A stretch of 5,570 bases of DNA, taken from the NCBI GenBank assembly GCA_002441045.1, contig DJWQ01000156.1, positions 1 to 5,570 on the forward strand, given 5' to 3'. Position 1 is the first letter of the stretch. Each line of letters opens with the position of its first letter. The notes under the pieces are model-generated. The model saw nothing but the letters and a program-made list of their open reading frames with translations. It was not told the DNA's origin and did no database searches. A program made the position numbers and the translations under genes. The stretch comes from Firmicutes bacterium UBA6226. GTDB taxonomy: Bacteria; Bacillota_A; Clostridia; Peptostreptococcales; Acidaminobacteraceae. Below are positions 1 through 5,570 of the stretch, piece by piece.

Positions 1-14
1 ATGATGGAGGCAAT

Positions 15-239
15 ATGACCATAACGGTAAAGTTATTTGCAACTCTACGTGAAAATAGAGAAAAAATATTTCCGCTTGAACTTGGTGCAAATGCGACACC
101 AATGGATGTTTGTAGTATTTTAGATATACCGATCGACACCGTTGCTATCATCATGGTCAACGGTAGAAGCGTTCAGAACGATACACCGCTAAATGACAGT
201 GATGTCCTCGCATTATTTCCACCTGTTGGTGGTGGTTGA
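15..239 (+). CDS. MoaD/ThiS-family sulfur carrier protein (ubiquitin-like)
   Basis: This 74-residue protein has the size and pattern of the MoaD/ThiS beta-grasp family. It opens with a beta strand (MTITVKLFATLRE), has a central VNGR turn at residues 48-51, and ends in FPPVGGG. The terminal Gly-Gly is the residue pair that is adenylated by a MoeB/ThiF-type enzyme and then carries a thiocarboxylate for sulfur transfer. In MoaD this feeds molybdopterin synthesis, and in ThiS thiamine thiazole synthesis. The FPPV ending favours MoaD over ThiS, but a dedicated carrier linked to tungsten or molybdenum enzymes is also possible. GGAGG at 6-10 lies 4 nt before the ATG. The upstream gene may end at TGA 2-4 or, overlapping this start, at TGA 16-18; only a few bases are visible, so I cannot choose. 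The partner genes lie outside the window, so the pathway is inferred. Confidence 0.85.
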   Translation: MTITVKLFATLRENREKIFPLELGANATPMDVCSILDIPIDTVAIIMVNGRSVQNDTPLNDSDVLALFPPVGGG

Positions 240-269
240 TGTTGACGTTACAAACTGCTTTAATAAGCT

Positions 270-890
270 CTATTGTGGTCTACTTTTCCCATAGCGGAAG
301 GGAATGGCCACTTTTTTATTGAAAAAGGCGATGATTGGACCCATAAAAAAGGCAGTTACCACTGTTCCGATGCCCACGGTTGCCCCTAACACAAATCCTG
401 TAATCGTACAGATGAGATCGGTTCCAATTCTACAGTACTGAAATTTCGCAATTTTCTTTTCTGCCATTAGAAGAGCGACTGCGTCGTACGTAGAAACACC
501 AAGATTACCAGTAAAATAGAGTGCAGATCCAAAGCTGATCAGTAGGATGCCGATCCCAAGGGCGATGCTTCTAAGTATAAAAGAAGGATCGGGTATCAAC
601 GTTATCCATAGCCACGAGGAGAATTCAACCACATAGCCCAATAAGAAGATGTTGATCATGGTACCTAGCCCAATTTTAGTTTTATCCATAAAGAATATTG
701 CCACGAGCATAATGAGGTTAACAATGGTATAAAAAGTGCCATATCCAAGTGTCGTATGCGTCCAAACACCGTGTGCAAACACTTGAAAGGGATCCATGCC
801 AAACATAGAAAAGTTAAAAATTCCCACGCTAAATCCCGAGATGAGAACACCTATGACGGTCATCAAAATCCTTCTTTGTTTTTCATTCAT
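270..890 (-). CDS. YczE/YyaS/YitT-type integral membrane protein
   Basis: This 206-residue protein is very hydrophobic, with about six predicted membrane helices near residues 8-30, 51-68, 74-98, 105-127, 155-171 and 173-190. Recognisable family signatures are GMDPFQVFAHG (31-41), GLGTMIN (74-80), GNLGVSTYDA (128-137) and GIGTVV (173-178). These match the YczE/YyaS/YitT membrane-protein group, whose substrate and biochemical role are not established. No enzymatic motif is visible and no signal peptide beyond the first helix. The signatures recur about 100 residues apart, which suggests two related three-helix halves. The ATG is preceded by AAGGAG at 901-896 with 5 nt between, supporting this start. 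The gene is alone on the minus strand, convergent with the MoaD-family gene and divergent from nanE, so context gives no function. Family assignment is fairly sure; function is unknown. Confidence 0.82.
   Translation of the reverse strand: MNEKQRRILMTVIGVLISGFSVGIFNFSMFGMDPFQVFAHGVWTHTTLGYGTFYTIVNLIMLVAIFFMDKTKIGLGTMINIFLLGYVVEFSSWLWITLIPDPSFILRSIALGIGILLISFGSALYFTGNLGVSTYDAVALLMAEKKIAKFQYCRIGTDLICTITGFVLGATVGIGTVVTAFFMGPIIAFFNKKVAIPFRYGKSRPQ
275..317 (+). terminator. Rho-independent terminator-like hairpin after the MoaD-family gene
   Basis: GTGGTC (275-280) can pair with GGCCAC (306-311), including one G-T wobble. Inside it TTCCC (286-290) pairs with GGGAA (300-304). Six T residues follow directly at 312-317. 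It sits 35 nt after the MoaD-family stop codon and lies wholly within the 3' end of the convergent membrane-protein gene. The stem has an asymmetric internal loop, so its strength is uncertain. Confidence 0.5.
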
Positions 891-935
891 AAAGACTCCT
901 TATTCGTTATAATCGCTTTGTTTTGATGAATCTCA

Positions 936-964
936 ATTTTAATGCATATGTTGCTATCTATAAA
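936..964 (-). promoter_or_regulatory. Weak candidate promoter for the YczE-type gene
   Basis: Read on the minus strand, TTTATA (964-959) and TAAAAT (941-936) are separated by 17 bp. This would give a leader of roughly 40 nt. A second pair, TTGAGA (936-931) and TTATAA (912-907) with 18 bp between, would start transcription almost on top of the ribosome binding site, so it is less likely. Both matches are moderate in an AT-rich region. Confidence 0.28.
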
Positions 965-1102
965 GCTTTCATTCTTAATCACCATTTATTCTTAAATTAG
1001 AATGACAAAATACAATAGACCGCTTGGGTAACTGAACTATTATCTCTGGATTCTAGATTTGATTTCATTATAGTGGATTTACCGTGGTTTGTTAAGAGCA
1101 GG

Positions 1103-1131
1103 TTTACAAGCCTACTGCGATATGCTATATT
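1103..1131 (+). promoter_or_regulatory. Candidate sigmaA promoter for nanE
   Basis: TTTACA (1103-1108) and TATATT (1126-1131) are separated by exactly 17 bp, each one base away from the sigmaA consensus. Transcription would begin near 1138, leaving an untranslated leader of about 107 nt before nanE. I saw no clear riboswitch or strong hairpin in that leader. Confidence 0.5.
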
Positions 1132-1244
1132 TTCAATAATATATTTAGAATTGATTTGCAAAATGCGTAGATCAAGTCCAAGATTAGCATATAAGTTAAA
1201 ACATAGCGTGTATCCTCTACATAATTGAAGATTGTGAGGCATTT

Positions 1245-1925
1245 ATGATTGCGTTCAAAGGAAAACTAATTGTATCTTGTCAAGCATTGCCTGATGAACC
1301 GCTACATTCGCCCTTTATCATGGGTCGAATGGCACTGGCTGCTTATCAAGGTGGTGCAGCAGGAATTAGAGCCAATACAATTGTTGATATAAAGGCTATC
1401 AAAAATACAGTGAAATTACCCATTATTGGGATTATTAAAAAGGATTATCCGGGTTCTCAGGTCTATATCACGCCCACCCTCAAAGAAGTTGGTGAATTAG
1501 TGGATGAAGGTGTGGATATTATCGCGATGGATGCTACTCTTTCCACAAGACCTAATCAGCAGTCATTACATGATTTTTTCACTGAGGTCAAAGCAAAGTA
1601 TCCCAATCAGAAGTTTATGGCGGATTGTTCGACAGTTGAAGAGGCTCTTGAAGCTGAACGACTTGGATTTGACTATGTAAGTACAACTCTTCTAGGTTAT
1701 ACATTGCATACTAAGGGTGAAAGAGTTGAAGACAACGACTTTGAGTTTATAAGAGCACTTGTTAAGCAACTCAAAATTCCTGTTATAGCAGAGGGCAATA
1801 TCGACACACCAGTGAAAGCAAGGCGTGTTTTAGAACTTGGCTGTTACAGCGTAGTAGTGGGTGCTGCGATAACGAGACCACAGCTCATCACGCAGAAGTT
1901 CGTACGTGAAATAATAAAAGATTAA
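1245..1925 (+). CDS. nanE: N-acetylmannosamine-6-phosphate 2-epimerase
   Basis: NanE interconverts N-acetylmannosamine-6-phosphate and N-acetylglucosamine-6-phosphate in the cytoplasm, a step of sialic acid and ManNAc catabolism. The 226-residue length is typical. The fold is a TIM barrel, and the sequence shows LIVSCQAL (8-15), a MGRMA..GGA.GIRA block (26-43), GIIKKDYP (62-69), ITPT (75-78), STTLLGYT (146-153), IAEGNIDTP (181-189) and VVGAAITRP (204-212). By comparison with characterised NanE proteins, Lys65 and Glu183 are the expected catalytic pair, and both are present. GAGG at 1236-1239 lies 5 nt before the ATG. The gene has its own candidate promoter and a following hairpin, so it appears monocistronic. 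The usual neighbours (nanA lyase, nanK kinase, a sialic acid or ManNAc transporter) are absent from the window. They may lie elsewhere, or the enzyme may serve amino-sugar salvage. Family assignment is firm. Confidence 0.95.
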   Translation: MIAFKGKLIVSCQALPDEPLHSPFIMGRMALAAYQGGAAGIRANTIVDIKAIKNTVKLPIIGIIKKDYPGSQVYITPTLKEVGELVDEGVDIIAMDATLSTRPNQQSLHDFFTEVKAKYPNQKFMADCSTVEEALEAERLGFDYVSTTLLGYTLHTKGERVEDNDFEFIRALVKQLKIPVIAEGNIDTPVKARRVLELGCYSVVVGAAITRPQLITQKFVREIIKD

Positions 1926-1940
1926 GTAAGGTTATAATAT

Positions 1941-1995
1941 TGATATAAGCCTGTAGAAATGTTTAATTTATTAGCGTTTCAACAGGCTTATATTA
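1941..1995 (+). terminator. Long hairpin after nanE, probable terminator
   Basis: A perfect 12-bp inverted repeat pairs ATATAAGCCTGT (1943-1954) with ACAGGCTTATAT (1982-1993). After one mismatch the stem continues with GAAA (1956-1959) and TTTC (1977-1980) and a few weaker pairs. The hairpin starts 15 nt after the nanE stop codon. The sequence following is AT-rich (TATTTAATA) but not an uninterrupted T-run, so termination could be weak. It separates nanE from the copper operon. Confidence 0.6.
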
Positions 1996-2064
1996 TTTAA
2001 TATGAGTAAAACGCTCCACGTTGAAAACATCTTTAATGAGTTAAGAGATAGAATTTGACTAAAA

Positions 2065-2129
2065 GTGGACAATCGTAGACAGCGAAGGACAAAAAAGTAC
2101 AAATAAGGTATTGACATGTACAAAATAGG
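2065..2129 (+). repeat. Helically phased short direct repeats upstream of the copper operon
   Basis: Related hexamers occur at GGACAA (2067-2072), AGACAG (2077-2082), GGACAA (2087-2092), GTACAA (2097-2102) and GTACAA (2118-2123). The spacings are 10, 10, 10 and 21 bp, so all would face the same side of the helix. The last two extend to a 12-base near match, GTACAAATAAGG (2097-2108) and GTACAAAATAGG (2118-2129), identical at 10 of 12 positions. This pair brackets the promoter -35 box at 2111-2116. The arrangement suits cooperative binding of a regulator, but could also be the remnant of a mobile-element end; the sequence does not decide. Confidence 0.5.
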
Positions 2130-2139
2130 GTGTTATTGT
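2111..2139 (+). promoter_or_regulatory. Promoter of the copper operon
   Basis: A perfect -35 box TTGACA (2111-2116) is followed after 17 bp by TATTGT (2134-2139). The bases TGT just before it (2131-2133) form an extended -10 (TGn) motif, compensating for the imperfect -10. Transcription would start near 2146, about 33 nt before the first gene. A TGTACA palindrome (2117-2122) and one phased repeat lie in the spacer, where a bound protein would affect RNA polymerase. There is no TACAnnTGTA box of the CopY type here. Confidence 0.7.
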
Positions 2140-2178
2140 ATAGATAAGATCACGAACAAAGTTTAATGGAGGTGTACG

Positions 2179-2643
2179 ATGGCGATAGAGTTTTTAACCA
2201 TAGATCAAGTATCAGACAAATTGGGCATTCATCCGAAGACGGTAAGACGGTATATCAACAGTGGTAAAATATCAGCGCAAAAGATTGGTGGTGCATGGCG
2301 AATCAATCCTGAATCTTTAGATGTATACTTGGATTCATGTGAGAGTGGACATGGAAAAAATCACATTAGTAAGGATGATTTTTGTATCTTTATGGATAGC
2401 GAGTACTTTGATTCAGAAGATTCCTTACAAGTTTGTTCCATTGTTGATTGCTATGTTTCAAATGAGAATGTAAAAGAATTATTAAAAGAAGTAATGAGTG
2501 TAGTTGCAGAGCATAGCTTGGATAATAAGAAAAGTAGATTTAACTATGTTTACGATGAAGTGGATAGTAAAATCAGGCTTGTATTTTGGGGAACACCCTC
2601 TTTTATGTACTCAATTATGAGTATCGTTAAAGAGTACGAATGA
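2179..2643 (+). CDS. Excisionase/MerR-like helix-turn-helix protein with Cys/His C-terminal part; candidate copper-operon regulator
   Basis: The 154-residue protein starts with a compact winged-helix DNA-binding domain of the excisionase type (HTH_17, MerR-like) at about residues 5-52. It has [20 protein letters not shown] (5-24) as the helix-turn-helix and a wing containing KIGGAWRI (35-42). Residues 53-154 match no family I can name. They contain Cys54, His58, His62, Cys69, Cys86 and Cys91, and appear to be mixed alpha/beta, ending in RLVFWGTP (133-140) and a short helix. No recombinase, kinase or ligand-enzyme motif is present. GGAGG at 2168-2172 lies 6 nt before the ATG, and copA follows after 13 nt, so the two are almost certainly cotranscribed. 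First place in a copA-copZ operon is a common location for the copper sensor, and this protein is neither CsoR nor CopY. A metal-sensing regulatory role is inferred from position and the Cys/His residues; DNA binding is well supported. Confidence 0.8.
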   Translation: MAIEFLTIDQVSDKLGIHPKTVRRYINSGKISAQKIGGAWRINPESLDVYLDSCESGHGKNHISKDDFCIFMDSEYFDSEDSLQVCSIVDCYVSNENVKELLKEVMSVVAEHSLDNKKSRFNYVYDEVDSKIRLVFWGTPSFMYSIMSIVKEYE

Positions 2644-2646
2644 TTT

Positions 2647-2651
2647 GGAGG
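2647..2651 (+). promoter_or_regulatory. Ribosome binding site that sets the copA start
   Basis: GGAGG here is 5 nt before ATG 2657 and only 2 nt before ATG 2654. A longer reading from TTG at 2645 would overlap this site. The spacing therefore favours 2657 as the copA start. Confidence 0.75.
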
Positions 2652-2656
2652 TAATG

Positions 2657-5113
2657 ATGAAATCAAATAGTGAAACTTTAAAAATTGAAGGAATGACATG
2701 TGCATCTTGTGCACTTGCAATTGAAAGAAGTGTTGGAAAAATTGAAGGCGTTTCGAAGGTAAACGTTAACTTTGCAACAGAAAAACTCGACGTGGAATAC
2801 GACGACTCTGTAAGTGTTGAAGATGTAGAACAAGCAGTCGTGAAAGCGGGTTATTCCGTAAGTAAGCAGAAAGAATTAAGTGAGATAACAATTCCAATTA
2901 TGGGCATGACGTGTGCATCTTGTGCTGCAAATATTGAAAAGGCAATAAAAAAGCTGAATGGAATTGAGAAAGCTGGCGTAAATCTATCTACAGAAAAGGC
3001 GACAGTTGTTTATAATTCAAACCTTGTAAGAATATCTGAAATAAAACAGGCTATAAAAAAGGCAGGCTATGAGCCGCAAGAGATCGAAATAACTTCTTCT
3101 TCAGATGAAGAAAAGACCAGACAAGAAAAAGCTATGAAAACACTTTGGAAGAAGTTTATTGTATCTGCAATATTTGCGTTACCACTTTTAGTGATCGCGA
3201 TGGGTCATATGTTGGGCTTACATTTACCTATGATCATTGACCCTAAGATGAATCCTTTAAATTTTGCTTTAATCCAGCTGTTTCTCGTGATTCCTTCGGT
3301 AGTGGTGGGTTATAAGTTTTATACTATCGGGTTTAGCGCTTTGATTAGACGTACTCCGAATATGGACTCTTTAATAGCTATTGGAACTGCCTCTGCTGTA
3401 TTGTACGGATTATATGCTACAGTTATGATAGCACAAGGAGAAGTATCTTATGCGAAAGATCTCTATTTTGAAACGGCAGGAGTAATTATAACTTTGATCC
3501 TGTTAGGTAAATATTTAGAATCTGTTACTAAAGGTAAAACTTCTGAAGCGATAAAAAAATTAATGGGGTTGGCACCTAAAACTGCAATTGTCATTCAAAA
3601 TGGTGAAGAAGTAGTTTTACCTGTTGATGAAGTTGAGGTTGGAGACGTTATCGTCGTAAAACCGGGAGAGAAAATACCCGTTGATGGGATTATTGTAAAA
3701 GGATCGTCATCAGTCGACGAATCTATGTTAACAGGTGAAAGCTTACCTGTTGAAAAATCAGTTGGTTCAAATGTAGTTGGCGCAAGTATCAATAAAAATG
3801 GTTTGATTCATTTTAAAGCTACTAAAGTTGGGAAAGACACAGCACTCGCACAAATCGTTAAACTTGTCGAAGATGCACAGGGATCAAAAGCACCGATAGC
3901 GAGGCTGGCAGATGTGATTTCGAGTTACTTTGTTCCTATAGTAATTATCATTGCAATCATAGCAGGATTGGCTTGGTTGATATCAGGACAATCAGCGGTA
4001 TTCTCACTTACAATTTTTATAGCAGTTTTAGTAATCGCATGTCCTTGTGCACTTGGTTTAGCAACGCCAACGGCTATAATGGTTGGTACTGGTAAAGGCG
4101 CAGAGTATGGTGTTTTGATCAAAGGAGGCGCCCCTTTAGAGACAGCACATAAAATCGATATGATTGTTTTTGATAAGACTGGAACGATAACAGAGGGAAA
4201 ACCTGTAGTTACAGATATAATTACACAAGGTAACTATAGTGAAGATGAGCTTTTACGTTTAGCTGCTTCAGCTGAAAAAGGTTCAGAGCATCCACTAGGA
4301 GAAGCAATTGTAATAAAGGCAGAAGAAAAAAATCTCGTTTTAACTGAAATAACAAATTTTGTAGCAATTCCTGGACATGGGATCGAGGTAGATGTTATTA
4401 GCAAGCATCTGATGCTAGGCAATAAGAAATTGCTCTCAGATAAAGGGATAGAAAACATACTCGAGGAAAAGTCTGATTTACTGGCAAACGATGGTAAAAC
4501 CCCTATGTATGTTGTGATCGACAATAAGTTAGAGGGTATCATAGCGGTTGCGGATACCACCAAAAAAAGCAGTTATGCTGCAATTAAAGCATTACACGAA
4601 TTAGGGATAAATGTCGCAATGATTACTGGTGATAATAAAAGAACTGCTAATGCAATCGCTAGAGAAGTAGGAATAGACTTAGTTCTTGCTGAGGTTTTAC
4701 CTGAAGATAAGGCCAATGAAGTTCTTAAACTTCAAAAGCAAAATAAGATTGTAGCTATGGTTGGCGATGGAATAAATGATGCTCCTGCATTGGCTCAAGC
4801 AGATGTGGGGATTGCAATTGGTTCAGGAACTGATGTTGCTATTGAATCAGCAGACATTGTACTAATGAAAAGTGATTTAATGGATGTTGTAACAGCTGTA
4901 CAGCTAAGTAAAAATACGATTAGAAATATTAAGCAAAATCTTTTCTGGGCGTTTGCTTACAATACAGCTGGAATTCCAATAGCTGCAGGTATACTGTTCG
5001 CATTGGGTGGACCAAAATTAAACCCTATGATCGCTGGTGGTGCGATGGCATTTAGTTCAATATCAGTATTGTTAAATGCACTTAGATTAAAAAGATTTAA
5101 ACCAACTATATAA
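2657..5113 (+). CDS. copA: Cu(I)-exporting P1B-type ATPase CopA
   Basis: CopA is an inner-membrane pump that uses ATP to export Cu(I) from the cytoplasm. From ATG 2657 it has 818 residues. Two N-terminal metal-binding domains each carry GMTCASCA, with cysteine pairs 15/18 and 86/89. Eight membrane helices follow the usual P1B pattern. The ion site CPC is at 462-464 in the fourth core helix. Further Cu(I)-type signatures are Tyr768-Asn769 and M797..SS (800-801) in the last two helices, which favour Cu(I) over Zn or Cd. The actuator loop has TGES (359-362). The phosphorylation site DKTGT begins at Asp506, the His-Pro pair of the nucleotide domain is 545-546, and TGDN (657-660) and GDGIND (703-708) are intact. 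Nothing is missing, so it should be active. It lies 13 nt after the HTH gene and 17 nt before the DUF1450-like gene. The 14-base match between the two CxxC-coding stretches fits tandem duplication of the domain. Confidence 0.96.
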   Translation: MKSNSETLKIEGMTCASCALAIERSVGKIEGVSKVNVNFATEKLDVEYDDSVSVEDVEQAVVKAGYSVSKQKELSEITIPIMGMTCASCAANIEKAIKKLNGIEKAGVNLSTEKATVVYNSNLVRISEIKQAIKKAGYEPQEIEITSSSDEEKTRQEKAMKTLWKKFIVSAIFALPLLVIAMGHMLGLHLPMIIDPKMNPLNFALIQLFLVIPSVVVGYKFYTIGFSALIRRTPNMDSLIAIGTASAVLYGLYATVMIAQGEVSYAKDLYFETAGVIITLILLGKYLESVTKGKTSEAIKKLMGLAPKTAIVIQNGEEVVLPVDEVEVGDVIVVKPGEKIPVDGIIVKGSSSVDESMLTGESLPVEKSVGSNVVGASINKNGLIHFKATKVGKDTALAQIVKLVEDAQGSKAPIARLADVISSYFVPIVIIIAIIAGLAWLISGQSAVFSLTIFIAVLVIACPCALGLATPTAIMVGTGKGAEYGVLIKGGAPLETAHKIDMIVFDKTGTITEGKPVVTDIITQGNYSEDELLRLAASAEKGSEHPLGEAIVIKAEEKNLVLTEITNFVAIPGHGIEVDVISKHLMLGNKKLLSDKGIENILEEKSDLLANDGKTPMYVVIDNKLEGIIAVADTTKKSSYAAIKALHELGINVAMITGDNKRTANAIAREVGIDLVLAEVLPEDKANEVLKLQKQNKIVAMVGDGINDAPALAQADVGIAIGSGTDVAIESADIVLMKSDLMDVVTAVQLSKNTIRNIKQNLFWAFAYNTAGIPIAAGILFALGGPKLNPMIAGGAMAFSSISVLLNALRLKRFKPTI

Positions 5114-5117
5114 TAAA

Positions 5118-5124
5118 TAAGGAG
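5118..5124 (+). promoter_or_regulatory. Ribosome binding site that sets the start of the DUF1450-like gene
   Basis: TAAGGAG directly abuts an ATG at 5125, leaving no spacer, but lies 6 nt before a second in-frame ATG at 5131. Normal spacing therefore favours 5131 and removes two residues from the longer reading. Confidence 0.7.
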
Positions 5125-5130
5125 ATGTCA

Positions 5131-5322
5131 ATGATTAAAGTTTGTGAGCACTGCTCGAATATCAATATCGAACAGTTACAAGAAGCTGTAGGAGAAATTA
5201 AAGTGCAAGTGGGTTGCATGGAAAATTGTGGTTGCTACAAAACAGAGGCATACGGATACGTAAATGATGAACTTGTAGTTACTGCAACTTCGGATGAGTG
5301 GATTAAAAAGGTTTCAAAATAA
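5131..5322 (+). CDS. Small five-cysteine protein, DUF1450 (YuzB)-like
   Basis: From ATG 5131 the product has 63 residues and five cysteines: Cys5-x2-Cys8 near the start, and Cys29-x3-Cys33-x-Cys35 in the middle. The order KVCEHC, GCMENCGC (28-35), then YGYVNDELV (41-49) and a final short helix resembles DUF1450/YuzB proteins, which read roughly as C, then GCLxxCGxC, then a VNGE strand. The match is by eye and partial: the middle motif is CGC, one residue shorter than the usual CGxC. There is no signal peptide or membrane helix, so it is cytoplasmic. The cysteines could bind Cu(I), hold an iron-sulfur cluster in a small thioredoxin-like fold, or act in thiol redox. Being placed between copA and copZ, 17 nt from each, suggests a role in copper handling. 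No function is established for the family, so this is inference. Confidence 0.75.
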   Translation: MIKVCEHCSNINIEQLQEAVGEIKVQVGCMENCGCYKTEAYGYVNDELVVTATSDEWIKKVSK

Positions 5323-5339
5323 ATTCTAGGAGGAAAAGT

Positions 5340-5549
5340 ATGAGTAAGCAAATCGTTATTAATGGAATGACATGTGGTCATTGTTCGTCAAGAGTAAAAA
5401 ATGCATTAGAAGGTGTTGAAGGAGTAGGCAATGTAACAGTAGATTTAGGTGCAAAAACTGCTACCTTTGATATTGTAAATGAAATTTCTGATGATGTACT
5501 TAAAAACGTAATCGAAGAAATTGGATATGAAGTCGTTGAGGTTAAATAG
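5340..5549 (+). CDS. copZ: Copper chaperone CopZ (single HMA domain)
   Basis: This 69-residue protein is a single heavy-metal-associated domain, the usual length for CopZ. It begins with a beta strand leading into GMTCGHC (9-15), whose Cys12 and Cys15 bind Cu(I). It ends in IGYEV (61-65), where Tyr63 corresponds to the conserved tyrosine near the metal site in CopZ proteins. The expected beta-alpha-beta-beta-alpha-beta order fits. CopZ carries Cu(I) in the cytosol and delivers it to the N-terminal domains of CopA, which share the same fold and are encoded in the same operon. AGGAGG at 5328-5333 lies 6 nt before the ATG. The middle His of TCGHC differs from the Ala-Ser of CopA and is seen in many CopZ proteins. 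Only 21 nt follow the stop, with no visible terminator, so the operon may continue beyond the window. Confidence 0.93.
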   Translation: MSKQIVINGMTCGHCSSRVKNALEGVEGVGNVTVDLGAKTATFDIVNEISDDVLKNVIEEIGYEVVEVK

Positions 5550-5570
5550 ATAAGTTTTGGTATATAAAAA

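Larger units (their letters stand above)
891..1244. other. Divergent intergenic region between the YczE-type gene and nanE
   Basis: This AT-rich stretch of 354 bp has no convincing gene. The one open frame on the minus strand (997-1242) lacks a ribosome binding site and any recognisable protein pattern. The region holds a good plus-strand promoter candidate (1103-1131), a weak minus-strand one (936-964), and an imperfect inverted repeat at 970-1004 (CATTCT with AGAATG, plus AAT/ATT across a one-base bulge). The octamer ATTCTTAA also occurs twice as a direct repeat at 971-978 and 988-995. I see no tRNA, riboswitch consensus or CRISPR-type repeat. Confidence 0.6.

Noticed and set aside
1..18. 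Possible 3' end of an upstream gene
   Set aside because: Stops occur at 2-4 and 16-18 in different frames, and both fit plausible operon spacing. Too few bases are visible to choose a frame or product.
200..270. Minus-strand terminator after the YczE-type gene
   Set aside because: A CCACC/GGTGG hairpin can form on the minus strand near 222-238, but no T-run follows it.
665..850. Overlapping minus-strand frame inside the YczE-type gene
   Set aside because: It is a shifted frame of a gene whose own frame shows clear family signatures and a good ribosome binding site.
997..1242. Open reading frame of 81 codons on the minus strand between the YczE-type gene and nanE
   Set aside because: It has no ribosome binding site, no recognisable protein pattern and an AT-driven composition, and it overlaps the better-supported nanE promoter and leader.
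2111..2123. CopY-type operator in the copper operon promoter
   Set aside because: TGTACA and ACATGT palindromes are present, but the TACAnnTGTA spacing is not met and no CopY gene is in the window.
3595..4563. Three open frames on the minus strand inside copA (3595-3792, 3925-4122, 4234-4563)
   Set aside because: They run antisense to well-conserved CopA motifs, are rich in Ser/Thr/Ile as expected of mirrored codons, and have no supporting ribosome binding sites.
5550..5570. Terminator after copZ
   Set aside because: Only 21 bases remain and no inverted repeat is visible, so the end of the operon cannot be placed.

Overview
The window looks like a chromosomal stretch from a low-GC Gram-positive bacterium, most likely an anaerobic member of Bacillota/Clostridia. 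The reasons are the AT-rich coding sequence, the strong GGAGG-type ribosome binding sites 4-6 nt before most starts, the sigmaA-like promoters, and the gene families present (YczE/YitT-type membrane protein, NanE, CopA/CopZ, DUF1450-like protein). I cannot name a genus from the sequence alone.

Layout. (1) Positions 15-239 (+) encode a MoaD/ThiS-type ubiquitin-fold sulfur carrier, the last gene of a cluster that runs off the left edge. A terminator-like hairpin with a T-run lies just after it, inside the 3' end of the next, convergent gene. (2) Positions 270-890 (-) encode a six-helix membrane protein of the YczE/YyaS/YitT type. (3) Positions 891-1244 are a divergent intergenic region with a good promoter for the gene to the right. 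(4) Positions 1245-1925 (+) encode NanE, N-acetylmannosamine-6-phosphate 2-epimerase, followed by a long hairpin. It stands alone here, with no other sialic-acid gene in view. (5) Positions 1996-2178 hold a set of short repeats spaced about one helical turn apart, and a promoter. (6) Positions 2179-5549 (+) form a tight four-gene copper-handling operon: a helix-turn-helix protein with a Cys/His-containing C-terminal part of unknown function, the Cu(I) export ATPase CopA, a 63-residue five-cysteine DUF1450-like protein, and the copper chaperone CopZ.

How the genes work together. In the operon, CopZ would bind cytosolic Cu(I) and pass it to CopA, which pumps it out. The first gene sits where a CsoR or CopY copper sensor is often found, but it belongs to neither family, and the upstream region lacks an obvious CopY box. 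The most interesting hypothesis is therefore that this HTH protein is an unfamiliar metal-responsive regulator acting at the phased repeats overlapping its own promoter. The DUF1450-like protein, sandwiched between pump and chaperone, may be an extra copper- or redox-handling partner. Both are inferences from family and context.

Two start codons needed a decision. CopA is best started at 2657 and the DUF1450-like gene at 5131, because the longer alternatives overlap or abut their own ribosome binding sites.
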